Shown here piece after piece: positions 23,374 to 35,440 of a stretch of 64,000 nt of DNA. Location: the NCBI GenBank assembly GCA_026119935.1, contig JALRMH010000019.1, positions 310,001 through 374,000 of the forward strand. Direction: 5' to 3'. The notes beneath the pieces were generated by a model. It made no database searches, was not told where the DNA came from, and saw nothing but the letters and a program-made list of their open reading frames with translations. Every line of letters begins with the position of its first letter. Positions within the stretch are counted from its first letter, which is position 1. Both the position numbers and the translations under genes were made by a program. Source of the DNA: Endothia cerciana. Lineage: Eukaryota > Ascomycota > Sordariomycetes > Diaporthales > Cryphonectriaceae.

Positions 23374-25386
23374 TCACAGCGACCGAAGGCTCTTGTCCAG
23401 AAGCTTTTGGCCTTCGCGGACCTTAGGACTGTAGTGTCTGCGTAGCAGCTCGCCCTCCCAGATGGTAGTGGCAAAAGGATTGCTTCCCTCCACAGACTCG
23501 CTAAGCGGGTTGAATGTTCCGTCGTCCTTTCTCTCCTCCGAGTTCCAAAGTGCCGCGATCTTCTTGCCATGCGTATGGCTCACGTCGTTGACCAAAGCTA
23601 GCATGGCCTGGCACGACTTCTCGGGCATCTGCAGTGCAATGGTCATCAGCTGCTTCGTGAATGCTGCCAGCCGCAGAGGTGGAACCGAGCGAATGTTCCA
23701 GGGCGGCAACAGGACTGCAGTCAAGCACCTGACCAGAAGCACCGTCATGGTCTGAATATTGACCCTGTTGGCCTTGTTGATGGCTGACTGGGGACTGTCC
23801 GGGTCCGGGAGATGCAGAGACTTGGCTCCGAGCTCCAGATTTGCGTTGATTGACAACGGGAGAAGTGTCTGGAAGAGATGTGTCGTGAAGTATGATAGGT
23901 CCAAATGCAGGTCTGCGCGTGCGTTATGAGCATCTTGTCCAGCCAGGAGGGCGAAGGCAGTGACTGTGCACAATAATGCCTCTCTGGTTGTATTGCGGAC
24001 TGTTGAGTCTTCCTCGTCGTCATCAACCTCTTCTGTCTCATCCGCTGCGGCGTCCTCTTCACTGTAGCGGATAAGATCCTTGAGCGCTTCGAGTAAATCT
24101 CCGAAGAAGTCCTGGTTGATGAGATGGGCGTACTTGGCTAGTCCCTCCAAAACAGCGCCCATGAGATGCGGCAGTCTCTCCTTGAGTGCACGGAAGTATG
24201 TGGCGAACACCAGCTTCAAGGTCTCTGACTGCATGCGATCCCGTTCCTCATGGCTGACCAGGGCATCTGCTTGTGCCATCTCCTTGGCTAGGGCCTTCTC
24301 CTCCTTCATAGCCTTCCGCTCACGCTTTGTACGAAATTCCTTTTTCTTCTTGAGTGACCTGCCGTCCCCCCCCTCCGGTCCGTCTACTCCATCCTTGGAG
24401 GCTTTGCCGGAGTATTCAGACAGCAGTCTGAGATAGAGGAACAAGTTAAGCACAGTCTCGTGAACTTGGTACTTCTTTGCCTTCATCATCTTACACAGGA
24501 GAGAGACGGCCTCCATAGATGGCCTGCCCTCTTCATCCTCCTTGAAAAACGTCTCGAGGGACCTAAGACACTTGTTGAAGGATTCGTCCACCCTCCGCGA
24601 ACTCAGCTTGCTTACCAAGATTTTAAGCAGGTCAGTCCGGAAGTTGAAGTGCGGCACTGCCTTCACCAAAGTACAAGCACAGGTGATGGCAACCTTCGAA
24701 AGGCCATGACTGTCCTCGGAGCCTTTCAGCTTCGCATACTTCGCCAGGTCTTTCAGATATACTTGGTATCCAGTAACGAGCGCATGCTCGTACGTCCGCA
24801 CCCTCTTGACCTCCTTGGACAGCTTTTGGCCGGCAGGATCTTCTGGACTCGGCCGTATCCTGTAACCGGGGATGACGTCCTTGTAGACTGCCAACTGCGT
24901 CACCAGGCACAGCTTTTGTACCGCAGGGCTGTGTGAATGGCCTACTCTCGCCAGGCTCTTGAATGCGCCGGGATGTTCTTCGGGGTCTTCGCTCAGCAGC
25001 GAGCCGATCTTGGCCAACTCCTCCTTCGCCGCCAGGACCTGTTCGCGCTCCGACAGTGTTGGCTCAACCTCGGCCTTCTCCTGCTCGGGCTCAGAGCCTG
25101 CGGCATCATTCTCGTCCCCGTCCAGCCAGTCCCCGTCGCTCTCGACGGAAGCGGCGTCGTTGATGGGGGCTTGGACCTGCTGCAAGCGGCCATCTGCCGT
25201 CTTGATGGGCAGCTTGTTGCTTTCCTTGTCCTTCTTTTTTCCTTTCCTCGGCCGCGATTCGTAGTCCTGTTCCAAATCCCAGCTCGCAGCGCTCTTGAAA
25301 AAGGCCTTCTGTACTTTGGCATCGGAGACACCATTCTCTGACTGGGGTGGGCTCAGTCGCCGCTTTTTCGAAGGCCGAGTCGCCAT
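23374..25386 (-). CDS. NOC3: Nucleolar complex protein Noc3 (60S assembly)
   Basis: Single exon, 670 aa, close to yeast Noc3 (663 aa). Noc3 pairs with Noc2 in pre-60S particles moving from nucleolus to nucleoplasm, and in yeast also has a role in replication licensing. A basic N-terminus (RPSKKRRLSPP, PRKGKKKDKE) is a likely nuclear signal, followed by acidic stretches. The NOC3 domain is at about 125-310 (LAKIGSLLSEDPEEHPGAFKSL, LVTQLAVYKDVIPGYRIRPS, VRTYEHALVTGYQVYLKDLAK). A charged linker with KKKKEFRTKRERKAMKEEKA follows. The CBF/Mak21-type region is at about 390-640 (LVFATYFRALKE, GLAKYAHLINQDFFGDLLEALKDL, ALLCTVTAFALLAGQ, ARADLHLDLSYFTTHLFQTL). It is divergent from UTP10, with 454 bp between the start codons. 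Confidence 0.94.
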   Translation of the reverse strand: MATRPSKKRRLSPPQSENGVSDAKVQKAFFKSAASWDLEQDYESRPRKGKKKDKESNKLPIKTADGRLQQVQAPINDAASVESDGDWLDGDENDAAGSEPEQEKAEVEPTLSEREQVLAAKEELAKIGSLLSEDPEEHPGAFKSLARVGHSHSPAVQKLCLVTQLAVYKDVIPGYRIRPSPEDPAGQKLSKEVKRVRTYEHALVTGYQVYLKDLAKYAKLKGSEDSHGLSKVAITCACTLVKAVPHFNFRTDLLKILVSKLSSRRVDESFNKCLRSLETFFKEDEEGRPSMEAVSLLCKMMKAKKYQVHETVLNLFLYLRLLSEYSGKASKDGVDGPEGGDGRSLKKKKEFRTKRERKAMKEEKALAKEMAQADALVSHEERDRMQSETLKLVFATYFRALKERLPHLMGAVLEGLAKYAHLINQDFFGDLLEALKDLIRYSEEDAAADETEEVDDDEEDSTVRNTTREALLCTVTAFALLAGQDAHNARADLHLDLSYFTTHLFQTLLPLSINANLELGAKSLHLPDPDSPQSAINKANRVNIQTMTVLLVRCLTAVLLPPWNIRSVPPLRLAAFTKQLMTIALQMPEKSCQAMLALVNDVSHTHGKKIAALWNSEERKDDGTFNPLSESVEGSNPFATTIWEGELLRRHYSPKVREGQKLLDKSLRSL

Positions 25387-25840
25387 GTTCTCGGTCGAGC
25401 TGGGAAGAGTTTAGTAGGAGTGGTCGACTTGCGGAAATTGGGCGATCACAAAAGTTGCTGGAAAATAGAGGACTGATCAACACGCTTTCTGTGTCGTCAA
25501 TTGAATGAAGCCGTCTGGCCAAGGTTGTCCGCAGATGTTTTAGAGCTGCACAGGCACCCAGAACTTTTTTCCCCACTGGAGGCAAGTGGGGCAAGCTTAT
25601 CAGTAGGTTTATCCATTGGGTGACAGGGTGCGCCTGGGTGGTAGATTCCCTGATCGCAGTGCAGAAAAATTCAGGGGGTTTTGGAGAAATCGCGTCGCCA
25701 ACCTACCGCTGATCAGGCCTGGGACGAAGTGATTGTTGACGACAACGACAACATCCGCGCCCTGAGCCTGACTGCCTGCATCACCAACCTCCCGCCACGC
25801 CTTGCCTTGCGACGCTGGGGAATGGTGTTCTGAGAAAGTC
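25387..25840. promoter_or_regulatory. Bidirectional promoter region, NOC3 / UTP10
   Basis: 454 bp between divergent start codons of two ribosome-assembly genes. In yeast such genes share PAC and RRPE promoter elements. Here I see only a weak AAAAATT stretch near 25665 and no clear GATGAG copy, so shared regulation is inferred from layout rather than from a motif. Confidence 0.5.
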
Positions 25841-28800
25841 ATGGCGCCATCATCCCTCGCTGCGCAGTTGGCGCAGATCGCCGCCAACTCGAAAAGCACC
25901 CTCAACGTCAAGGCGCAAAAGGCAGCGCACGCGAAGTCGTTGATCTTTGAGCCCAAAGTCGCCGCTGGCCAGAGCTTCCAGACCGTCTACACAATATGCA
26001 ACGAAGGTTTCGAGGATCTGTGCCGCCTCGATGCGCGGTTCGCGCCATACGGCGCAACACTCTTCAGCGAACAGAGTCAGGATGAGGATCGGACCCAGAT
26101 GACCGCCGCCGAAAATGCCGAGTTGGACAAGAGGGTCGATGCATTTTTGCGCTTGGTCGGGGGGAAACTGAGGCTTATGCCGGCGATAAAGGCTGTGGAG
26201 TGGCTTATAAGAAGATTCAGGTTGGTGCAATGCGATTGTCTTGGTTAGTTGGAATGCTGTTCTGACCCCTACTAGAATCCACGAGTACAGCACAGCGTCC
26301 CTGATAACGGCCTTCCTCCCATACCACGCCGCGCCCGCTTTCGTGACACTCATGTCTATTCTCCCTTCCAAGATACCACACCAGTACAGATTTCTTGACC
26401 CATACATACGGTCTTTGACTTCACCGCCTCGGGCAACCATCGTCCAACAAGCGATATACCACTTCGATCTTTTATCCACGATATCAGCATGGACGTTGGA
26501 ATCATGTCAAGCACAGCAACACTACCCCGGGCTCGTCTCATTCTGGGGCGGGGTTATGACGGAGGCTGTCAATGGCATGCTGGATCACATGAGGTCAGGC
26601 CGAAAGGCTATCCAGAGGGACAACGACCGGGACCTTCTGCAGAAGCTGTTGCCCATACTGGGCGATGCGCTGATGATGAAGAAGGTTCCGGGGCTCCAGA
26701 TCGCCACATACATGGTGATCTCGGTCTACGCTGCCAAGGGTGAACTGGATGATGCTGTGCTCCTAGAGTTCATGTATCAGTTAGTTCTTGGCTGGACTGG
26801 CGAGACCGTTCGGCCTGGCCTGGTCTGTCTTTCAATTCTGGCCCAGTACAGATCTGCCAAACAGCTGTCCTGGAAAGTGGCCAAGTCGCTCATCAAGATC
26901 CAGGATTTGGAGCACCTGCTACTTGATGTGCACGAGGGACATCGAGTTGACAAGCTGGCCAACGGCCTAGCACTCGCTCTCATCGAGCGCCTCACCAAGA
27001 AGGGCGACGCCCGTGGTCTCCCCCTGGTCAAGACAGTATTGGCCACGCAAATGCTCAGCGAGAAGCAAGCGTCTGTCATGTTCAGATCGCTCTTGATAGC
27101 CGGGGTCAAAATTACCGATGATGTCGATGGAGATGGTGAGGCCCGGCGGCAGTTGGGACTGACCATTGTGGCACTCTCGCAAGCTGCGGATGAACCAGGA
27201 GACTTCTTCCGGAAGGTCATTGAGGAGGCCAAATTCGATATTGAGGATCTAGAGTTGAGGCTAGGGGCCTCTATCCGACCCAAGAAGGCAATTAAGCAGG
27301 CAGATGGGACAGACAAGTCCATGGATGATGAAGCTGCTGCTGATTTAGCCGAGGAGTTGGACCTGGATGCTGGTCTCAGCCGACTGTCGAAGCATAAGAA
27401 GCCGCCAGCTCGGACCTGTCTCGCAAGCGACTCTGATCCCATATTTAATGAACTTTGCCAACTCTTCATTACTGCTGCCTCCGATAAAGCAGATCTCATG
27501 AAGCTGGACGAAGTGTCGATACTAGAACGCGACTCGGCGCCCGCTGACTGTTTCTACTTCTCATTCTATATGCGCATTTGGCTCGGCCCATATCCGATCC
27601 TCGCTCGTGCACGAGCTCTCGAGATGGCCAAAAACCGACTTCAAGAACCAGACTGCGCAAAGCTCGACTTCCAAGCACTTCAGCCTTACTGCATCGCTGC
27701 TTTGGGTGACCCAGCCAAGAAGGTTCGCCGTGCTGCAAGTGAACTGCTTGCGGTGCTGCAATCGAACACGAGTGATTCGGGGTCACGCAAGAAGAGCGGA
27801 GCGCCTTGGGGCTCCCAGGGCCTATACAAGAAGTCACAGGGCTTGAAATGGCTGACACCCGAAGCAGACCGGACACTGCTCGAGGCCATTATAGTGCCTG
27901 CGCTGGAGGAGGCAATTATGCATGATGATCATATTGTTGCGGTGCTCAGGGAGGCCCTTGAGAGCTTCAGTAAATCCTCGACGGAAAAGGAAACATCGAA
28001 GAAGGGCCACATCTCGTCGAATATCAGAGCATCCATCCTCGCTTTCCTGTCATCTCACGTCGTCGACTCGCCTCTGCTGAACCTCAAGCTCAGGCTTTTG
28101 AAAGTACTGAACCAGGTACAGAAGGTCTCGGGCACGTCGAGGACTCAACTGCTCCTGCCCTTGCTACGATGGTGGTCCGCGCTACCCCATGACGATGCCA
28201 GCAGTCTGGCCGACAAGGAGGGTTTGGACGAAACCAAGATCAATGCTACTTTCGTTGATATTGTGGTGGCGAATGACACTGCCGGGCTCGAATGCCTCTT
28301 CGACATCATTCGGAGTAAGGCAGCACAGGACCGTCCTGGTCTGGTGAGTGCCGCCTTTGTCAGGATACGCACCATGTGGGCATCGATGAAGGATCGGACA
28401 AAACATGATGTTGCACAAAAATTGCTCGATCTGTCACAGACGCAGGGAACTGTTTCAGAAGAAGCGACCGATCTATTGAGGAATGTATCTTTGACGACCG
28501 ACACCCTGCTCACCTTCCTCGAAGCCCTGCAAGACGTTGCTCAGCTGGCCACGGATCCGCCAGCTAGCAAGCGCAGGCGGACCAGTTCGTCGGATCATCA
28601 TCGCGTTGCTGAGGCTCAGAGCTCTCCGGAGCTCGCTGCAGCATTGCGAAAGATCACGCTGGTCTTGCAACTTGTGGAGTCTTCTCACCCAGCCGAGCAT
28701 CCTGAGCTTCTGCAGAGCTTCTTCATGGTCCTCTCTGATCTCCAGACATTTAGGACACTCGTGGGTTCCGAACTGGGCTATCTTCAGAACTTGGTGTTGA

Positions 28801-31331
28801 GTAGCTTGCTTGCTATGATGCCGACATACCGAAACGACAAGAACCTCAAGATCGATACATCTGTTGGTCACGGCGATGTCTTGGTCTCGTGCATACAAAA
28901 GTCTTCGAGTCCTGCCGTGCAAAATTCAGCACTGCTCCTAGTTGCTAGTTTGGCAAAGACGGCCCCAGACGTTGTGTTGCACAGCGTGATGCCAATCTTC
29001 ACCTTCATGGGAAGCTCAGTCTTGCGGCAGAGTGACGACTACTCCGCGCATGTCATCAATCAGACCATCCGGGAGGTGATACCTCCGCTGATCGAGACCT
29101 TCCGGAAAGGCCGAAGACACATAGTCGCCAGCGCGTCGGAGCTTCTTGCAAGTTTCGTCATCGCGTACGAGCACATTCCGTCCCACAGGAGGCAAGGCCT
29201 CTTCATCTCACTGGTGGAGAACCTCGGGCCGCAGGACTTCCTTTTCGCGTTGGTGGCGATGTTCGTCGACAAATATGGGACGTCAGATAATGTCCTGACT
29301 TTCACTGCCGACCTCATCAATCATTTCAATGTAGAGACTCAGCTTCAGACTCTGGTCAAGTTCTTGGAACTTGTGGCAGATATGTTCAAGCCCAAGCCGA
29401 ATCTGTCTGCAATTCTCTTCGGTAAAAAGGAGGGCGAAGAGGAGATCAACAAGACGGGTCTCAAGCAACTCACTTTGCTGCCGCACATTCTTGGCAACCG
29501 ATCTCTCAAGAGGGAGATCAGAAAGCTGGCTGAGCGCGACGACTCGGAGACAGCCAAGATCCGAGAACTGTATGCTCAGCTGTTGGAAGACACCCTCACT
29601 GTGGCGGACACTGTCAAGTCGCGGAAGGTCCTTCATGCACGCTGCGGAGACGCCTTGTCCAACTTGTTGAATCTCCTGTCAGTTAGTGAATTCATCAAAT
29701 CGGTTGAGACACTTTTGGATCGACCGAACATCGTACTTCGGCAAAAGGTTCTCCGCGCGCTTGAGTCCCGCGTGGACAGCGAGGGCCAAGCTGACGCTCA
29801 GTCAAGGACAGCCCTCTTGGCGTTCTTACCACAACTCACTGCTGTCATTCGTGACTCTGACGACATGCACTACAAGCACACCGCGGTCACCTGTGTCGAC
29901 AAGATTTCTGAGAAGTATGGTAAGAAAGATGTGGAGGCTGTTGCTGCGGCTGCCGCCACTATCGCGGGCAAGCATTGTCTCGGGCAAGGGGACAGGCGTC
30001 TGCGCATCATGGCGCTCCTCTGTCTCGCCTCTTTGGTCGACGTGTTGCAGGATGGCATCGTCCCAGTCTTGCCTACCGCCATTCCACAAGCCTTGGAGTA
30101 CCTGGAGAACTCGCTTAATGGTGTGGACTCTGACATCGAACTACACAATGCTTGCTACGCCCTGATGACTGCACTGGCCCAACACCTACCGTACATGATC
30201 TCTGGCTCCTACTTGGATCAACTTTTGGCCATTTCCAATAAGTCGGCTGAATCTCCGTTGGGAGACGAGGACCACGAAAGCAGGACACAGTGCCTGCACT
30301 TCCTTGCGAAGCAGGTGGACGCCAAGGTGTTGTTCACAGCATTGCAGAAGAACTCGACTTCTGCAATGGATGCTGGATATGCCGTAAGTGCCCATCTTCT
30401 TCCCAGACCTTCGACGACGACTAACAAGTTGCAGGCTATCCACGAGTTTATCCATGTACTCGGCCTGGCCATCGACAAGCACTCCAAGGCATCAATCGGA
30501 AAGAATGTCTCGTTGCTCGCAGCCATCTTCCTCAGCACCTTCGACCTTCGGCGCCTGGAACACGCCCTGGAACGTGCGGACATGACCAAGGTGGCCGAGC
30601 TGGAGGGAGCAATCTACGACGTGGCTCTGAAGATGGTCTACAAACTGAACGACGCGGCCTTCAGACCAATCTTCTCTCAGCTTATCGAGTGGGCTTGCTC
30701 CGGGCTGCCCAAGGCGGACGTCTTAGGCGCTACTTTGCGACAACAGAGCGTCTTTGGCTTCCTCTATCAGTTCTTCGACAATCTCAAGTCCATTGTAACG
30801 AGCTACTCCTCTTACATTCTCGAACCGGCAGCCAAAATTCTCAAGGATACCAACCCTAGGGACGAGGAGCAGCGTGAGTTGTGGAAACGGGTCCTGAAGA
30901 CCCTAAACAAATGTTTTGAACACGACCAAGACGACTTTTGGCAAGCCCCGTCGCATTTCAATGCAGTTGGGCCTGTGCTGGTTGAACAGTACTTGCACGC
31001 TCCACACATCGACCTGGCTGAGGAGCTAAGTCCGGCTGTGGTCGAGCTCGCGGCCGCAGCAGACTCGCAGGAACACCAAAAGGAGTTGAATACCACCCTC
31101 CTGAAACATCTACGGTCGGAGACGGCGGCCGTGCGGCTGGCGGTGGTCAAGTGCGAGCAGGCACTGGTGGACAAGGTTGGCGAGGAGTGGCTGGCTATGT
31201 TGCCTGAGATGCTACCATACATCAGTGAGCTGCAGGATGACGACGATGAGGTGGTGGATAGGGAGACGCACCGGTGGATCGTCAAGATCGAAGGCGTGTT
31301 GGGTGAGAGTCTGGATTCTATGCTCCAGTAA
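25841..31331 (+). CDS. UTP10: Utp10 / HEATR1, large HEAT-repeat subunit of the SSU processome
   Basis: Member of the t-UTP (UTP-A) subcomplex that binds nascent pre-rRNA, is needed for 18S rRNA processing and supports Pol I transcription in the nucleolus. Three exons: 25841-26220, 26276-30383 and 30435-31331. The total is 5385 nt (1794 aa), against 1769 aa for yeast Utp10. The N-terminus matches the family (SSLAAQLAQIAANS, SLIFEPKVAAGQSF, AVEWLIRRFRIHEYS across intron 1, PYHAAPAFVTLMSILP). The body is repeated amphipathic helices. The BP28CT-type C-terminal domain is at about residues 1490-1640, with VYKLNDAAFRPIFSQLIEWA and FGFLYQFFDNLKSIVTSYSSYIL. The protein ends in a PEMLPYISELQDDDDEVV segment. 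Intron 2 is 51 nt, has no stop and preserves the frame; GTAAGT, CTAAC and GCAG identify it. Confidence 0.95.
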
Positions 31332-32398
31332 AGACCGCTCGAGGTCTTCCATGTTGATCTTGGTAGGGGGATAGGAAGGATGGAAGAGTACATACGGCAC
31401 TCGTGTCGAGGATAGGGACCTACCTGTGTCCGAACGGACCGCGTCTCTTTCTGCAAGTGAGCTTTGCATCAATACGTGCCCCGAAGACCGAGACCCTGTG
31501 GCTTTCTGGGGTTGTCTTGGGGTTGTCGAACTGCTGCTGGCCTGAACACACCGAATTTTCAAGCTCACAGACGTGGTCCAGCCGTTCTGGCTCCTGGCCG
31601 AGTGCCAAGCACCGCGGCTGCAAGCCTTCGATTTGGGTCATGTCCACGTCTCGGCAGCAGCCGTTGAGGTGGGCCAGACGAGACGGAAGAAATCTGTCAA
31701 GGTGGGCGATCATCGTACACTCAGCTGCGCTCTAACCTTGGAATTCGAGGCCTGATATCTTCCTGCAAGGTGCGCAAGGCGCCGTTGTATGAGATTGGAC
31801 CGGGGCGTCTATCGGACATGCCCATATCGACCTGTAAAATCTTACATAAAGGCCGGCCGAACGTAAGAAGCGACGGGTCTGACCAGAAGCCAACCGGTGT
31901 CACATGTCGTGGCAATATGACTGACGTCCATACTGAGTAAGCCACACGATGGGATCGCCGATTGTGTGTCCAAAGGGAAGCACGCATGCATGCATGCATG
32001 ATCTGGGTCGACACCTCGCGAATGACATCGGACTTGGGGAGAGTTTCATCGTCCCGCTGCTGCGAAATTGAAAAAGAAAAGAAAAAAAATCAAGTTTGAC
32101 CGCGACTCCCGGTCCCTTGCTGGCAGGACCCAGAATTTTTTTTTTTTTAGTAGTAATCATGGCTGATCCCGAGCTGTTCCGGGTGGAGGATTCCTCGAGT
32201 CATCAAGGCGCCTCCAATAACGTCCATCCCGACGACACCCGGCTGCAGCGGAGCCCGCGAGCGTTCCGGTGTCGCGGCCAAGTGCCGGGTGGACGAGAAG
32301 CTGAGTGATCATCAGTTCCCATTATGATATATAGGCCCCGTCGGCCGTGGCGGCCTTCTTGCTGCTGCTGCTCTGTTCTGGGAGGTGAGAGATCAAGA
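31332..32398. other. Intergenic region, UTP10 / NADH dehydrogenase
   Basis: Holds the UTP10 3' UTR and the NADH dehydrogenase promoter. It contains a GCAT tetranucleotide repeat (31984-32000), an A-rich stretch near 32070-32090 and a T run near 32138-32148. A CT- and CTG-rich stretch lies about 40 nt before the start codon at 32399. No coding sequence is supported. Confidence 0.5.
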
Positions 32399-33249
32399 AT
32401 GGCGCCGGTCCTCGGGCACCCCACGACTGCACGAACGGCCCTGTCAGCATCCAGAGTTAGACGTTTTGCGAGTTTCATCAGGCCTGAGAATGGTATGTGC
32501 TCTCGTTCTTTCCCGGCGTAGTCCTACAGCTAGAGGTTTGGTGGTCGGCAGGGCTGGAATACTCGCCATGGAACTCCTCAAGACAACCAGTCAAGCAAGT
32601 ACGGGGAGGTCCGGGACGAGGGATGGGGGCGGGCATCAGGGAGGGAAATTGACCAGCTCCCCAGAGGATTGGTGATGGATGAGTGGTGCTAAGTCGGCTG
32701 GACGGCAGGACGAGGAGGGCGCGGTGCTCTGAAAAGAGCGCAGAGGCGTCCTGGCAGGAGTTTTCTACTCCATCGGCGTAGCAGCAGTAGCTAATACACA
32801 CACACAACCACAGGAAAGAAAGAAAGGGTCGTGATCCTAGGATCCGGTAAGTCTGCGCCCCCCCCCCCCCCCAAAGCCCCCCCTCCTCCTACGACTCTGC
32901 GCGCCAGCCACCGACAGACAGCTCACGTTCCCCTCCCAGGCTGGGCCGGCTACGCCTTCGCCCGCACCCTCGACCCCGCCAAGTACCACCGGGTCATAGT
33001 CTCCCCCCGGTCCTACTTCGTCTTCACGCCCCTCCTCGCCTCCACGGCCGTCGGGACGCTCGAGTTCCGCGCGGTGCTGGAGTCCGTCCGCCGGCTGGGG
33101 GGTAACGTCAGCTTCCACCAGGGCTGGGCCGACGACATAGACCTCGCGCGAAAGGTCGTGCGCGTCGAGGAGAACCGCACGGATGACCCGTCCGGCAGGA
33201 CGCACCCGCCGCCCCCGGGGGCCGGCGACGGTAGGGAGGGGGGAGATAG

Positions 33250-33287
<38 letters not shown>

Positions 33288-34553
33288 GCCCCCCCAAGGG
33301 CCCCGTCATGGATGTGAGCTATGACAAGCTCGTCATCGCCGTCGGGGCGTACAGCCAGACCTTCGGCATCGAGGGCGTGAGGCAGCATGCACACTTCCTG
33401 AGGGACGTCGGCGACGCGAGGAAGATCCGGCTGCGGGTCCTGTCGCTGTTCGAGCAGTGCGCGAGCCCCGCCATGTGTAAGCTCCGTCGTCCCCCCCCAG
33501 CCCCAGGGCCAACCCGCCGTGACAGTCCGGGAACCATCACTGAGGCTTCTTGACAGCGGACGAGGCCCGCCGCAGGCTCCTCCACTTCGCCATCGTCGGG
33601 GGCGGCCCGACGGGCATCGAGTACGCCGCCGAGCTGCACGACCTGATCCACGACGACCTGTCCAGGATCTACCCGTCCCTCATGCCCCACGTGCAGATCA
33701 CCGTGTACGACATCTCCGCCAAGATCCTCCCCATGTTCGACCAGGCCCTCGCGTCGTACGCCATGGGCATGTTCCGGCGCCACGGCATCTCCGTGAGGAC
33801 GAACCACACCATCCAGCGCGTGGCCCCGGACCCCGAGACGGGCGGCCTCCGCCTCAGGATCAAGGAGTCCGGCGGCGAGGAGGTCGGCGCGGGCATCGTC
33901 GTCTGGAGCACGGGGCTGATGCAGAACCCGCTCGTGGACAAGATCGTGCGGAAGGGCGTCCCGGGCTGGGGCGACGGGGCCCCGCCGCGGGGGTACCGGC
34001 TCGAGAAGGACCACAGGACGGGCGGGATCGTGGTGGACGAGCAGTTCCGCGCCCGGCTGGTCGACGCCGGTGCTGCGCAGGCAGTGCCCCCCGCCGCCTC
34101 AGACCCCGGGGCCGGGGAGGGTGCCCAGGCGCCGCGGCTCCTCCCCTCCGTCTTTGTCATCGGCGACTGCGCCGTCATCGCCTCACAGCCCGACCTGCCC
34201 AAGACCGCACAGGTGGCCTCGCAGGAGGCGGCCCACCTCGCAAAGGCGCTCAACAGGGACGCCAGCCTGAGCCAAGCGAGGCCTTTCAGGTTTAGAAACC
34301 TGGGCACCCTGACCTACCTAGGGAACTGGAGGGCGATCCACCAGAGCTCCGCGGACCGCCTGACGGGATGGGCCGCCTGGGTGCTGTGGAGGACGGCGTA
34401 CCTGACCAGGAGCATGAGTCTGAAGAACAAGGTGCTCGTGCCGGTATATGTGAGTTGGACCCCCGGGGCATGTCTGTGTCAATTTGAATCACTGCTGACC
34501 CTTTTGAGTGGTTCGTGTCCTGGGTGTTCGGGCGGGACATTTCAAGATTCTGA
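32399..34553 (+). CDS. Alternative (type II) mitochondrial NADH:ubiquinone oxidoreductase
   Basis: Single-subunit, non-proton-pumping NADH dehydrogenase that bypasses complex I at the mitochondrial inner membrane. Five exons: 32399-32492, 32814-32846, 32940-33476, 33557-34449 and 34509-34553. They total 1602 nt (533 aa), and all phases agree. Residues 1-30 are rich in Arg, Ser and Ala and fit a mitochondrial presequence (RVRRFASF). The FAD motif VVILGSGWAGY is at about 38-48, followed by SPRSYFVFTPLLASTAVGTLE. The NADH-binding motif VGGGPTGIE is at about 233, with Asp after the second strand (VYDISAK), as expected for NADH rather than NADPH. FVIGDCAV and a C-terminal membrane-anchor motif (WFVSWVFGRDISRF) complete the fold. 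A run of about 13 Ala interrupts residues 146-158. No EF hand is seen. Whether it faces the matrix (NDI) or outside (NDE) is not decided. Confidence 0.93.
33251..33287 (+). repeat. (GCG)n microsatellite coding poly-Ala
   Basis: About 12-13 GCG triplets in exon 3 of the NADH dehydrogenase, between the two nucleotide-binding folds. It is probably a surface loop and likely to vary in length between strains. Confidence 0.85.
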
Positions 34554-35440
34554 GGGTTGGGTGTTAGCCCTGGTCCTGTTGTGTACATTAGACGAACAAA
34601 AACTCAAACTCTGCTTGGTGATTTGAGAACTATCTTTGAAATGGCCCACGAGGGAGGTTTGGCACTGGCAAGAATCAACTGGCACTGATCAGACAACAGA
34701 TGCACCTCAGGACCCCCCCTCAGGACGCACCAAATCAAAGCCTGGAAGTAACAAGTAGGAGATATATCATCAGGGAGTGTACTACAGCTCTTGTCTGGAG
34801 CGTCGCTGTTTGCCCGCCTCGCACTGGCGGGAATCGTTTAGAGTATTCCTCAAGCTCACCCTGACAGGACTGTGACGAGGACCAGTCACGGCAGGAGGCT
34901 AAACATGTGCTCCCGTTCGGAAATAAAATAGTTGACCAGAACACAATTCCAGTTATCAGGTACAGACAAGTCCGGCAAACCCGCCGCTGGCTCTCACGAT
35001 TGGCCTGAACACCACCGCAATGGCCCTAAACGTGAACTCCATCCAAGGTCCCTCCCGCACAAGCCACTTTCCCTCCCCGTCATCCAACACCACACACCGT
35101 ATTTCGGTCTGCTTTGATGACAAGATCAACTATACTCCAATGAGAATAGAGCCACAAAGACCAGTTAGACCAAACGAAAGGGGGAATAAGTGCCAAGAAT
35201 CGAACAAGGAACTAGGCCCCCGGATCTTGGTACCATAAGACCACAAAATAGACAATGGACGATGAGGAGCGCGCACAATAGTCTCGAGAATAAAAAAATA
35301 AAAAAATAAAAAAAAAATTTGTATCAGCGACGTTTCCTAAATTAGGAATACCGAGACTTGACTTGTCAAGGAATGTCGCTTCCATGTATGGTGTTCTTCT
35401 TCAGTAAAATCGGTTGAAGACAGCAAGACCGGCTCACCCC
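34554..35440. other. Convergent intergenic region, NADH dehydrogenase / BUD4
   Basis: Two 3' UTRs face each other here. AT-rich A/T runs at about 35290-35345 are likely to be near the BUD4 polyadenylation site. A stretch at 35165-35240 slightly resembles a tRNA on the minus strand but does not fold (see the rejected items). Confidence 0.5.

Noticed and set aside
35160..35245. tRNA-like stretch on the minus strand (TTCGATT loop, TGGTA D-loop-like)
   Set aside because: Neither the T stem nor the acceptor stem pairs, so it is not a functional tRNA; at best it is a very old relic.
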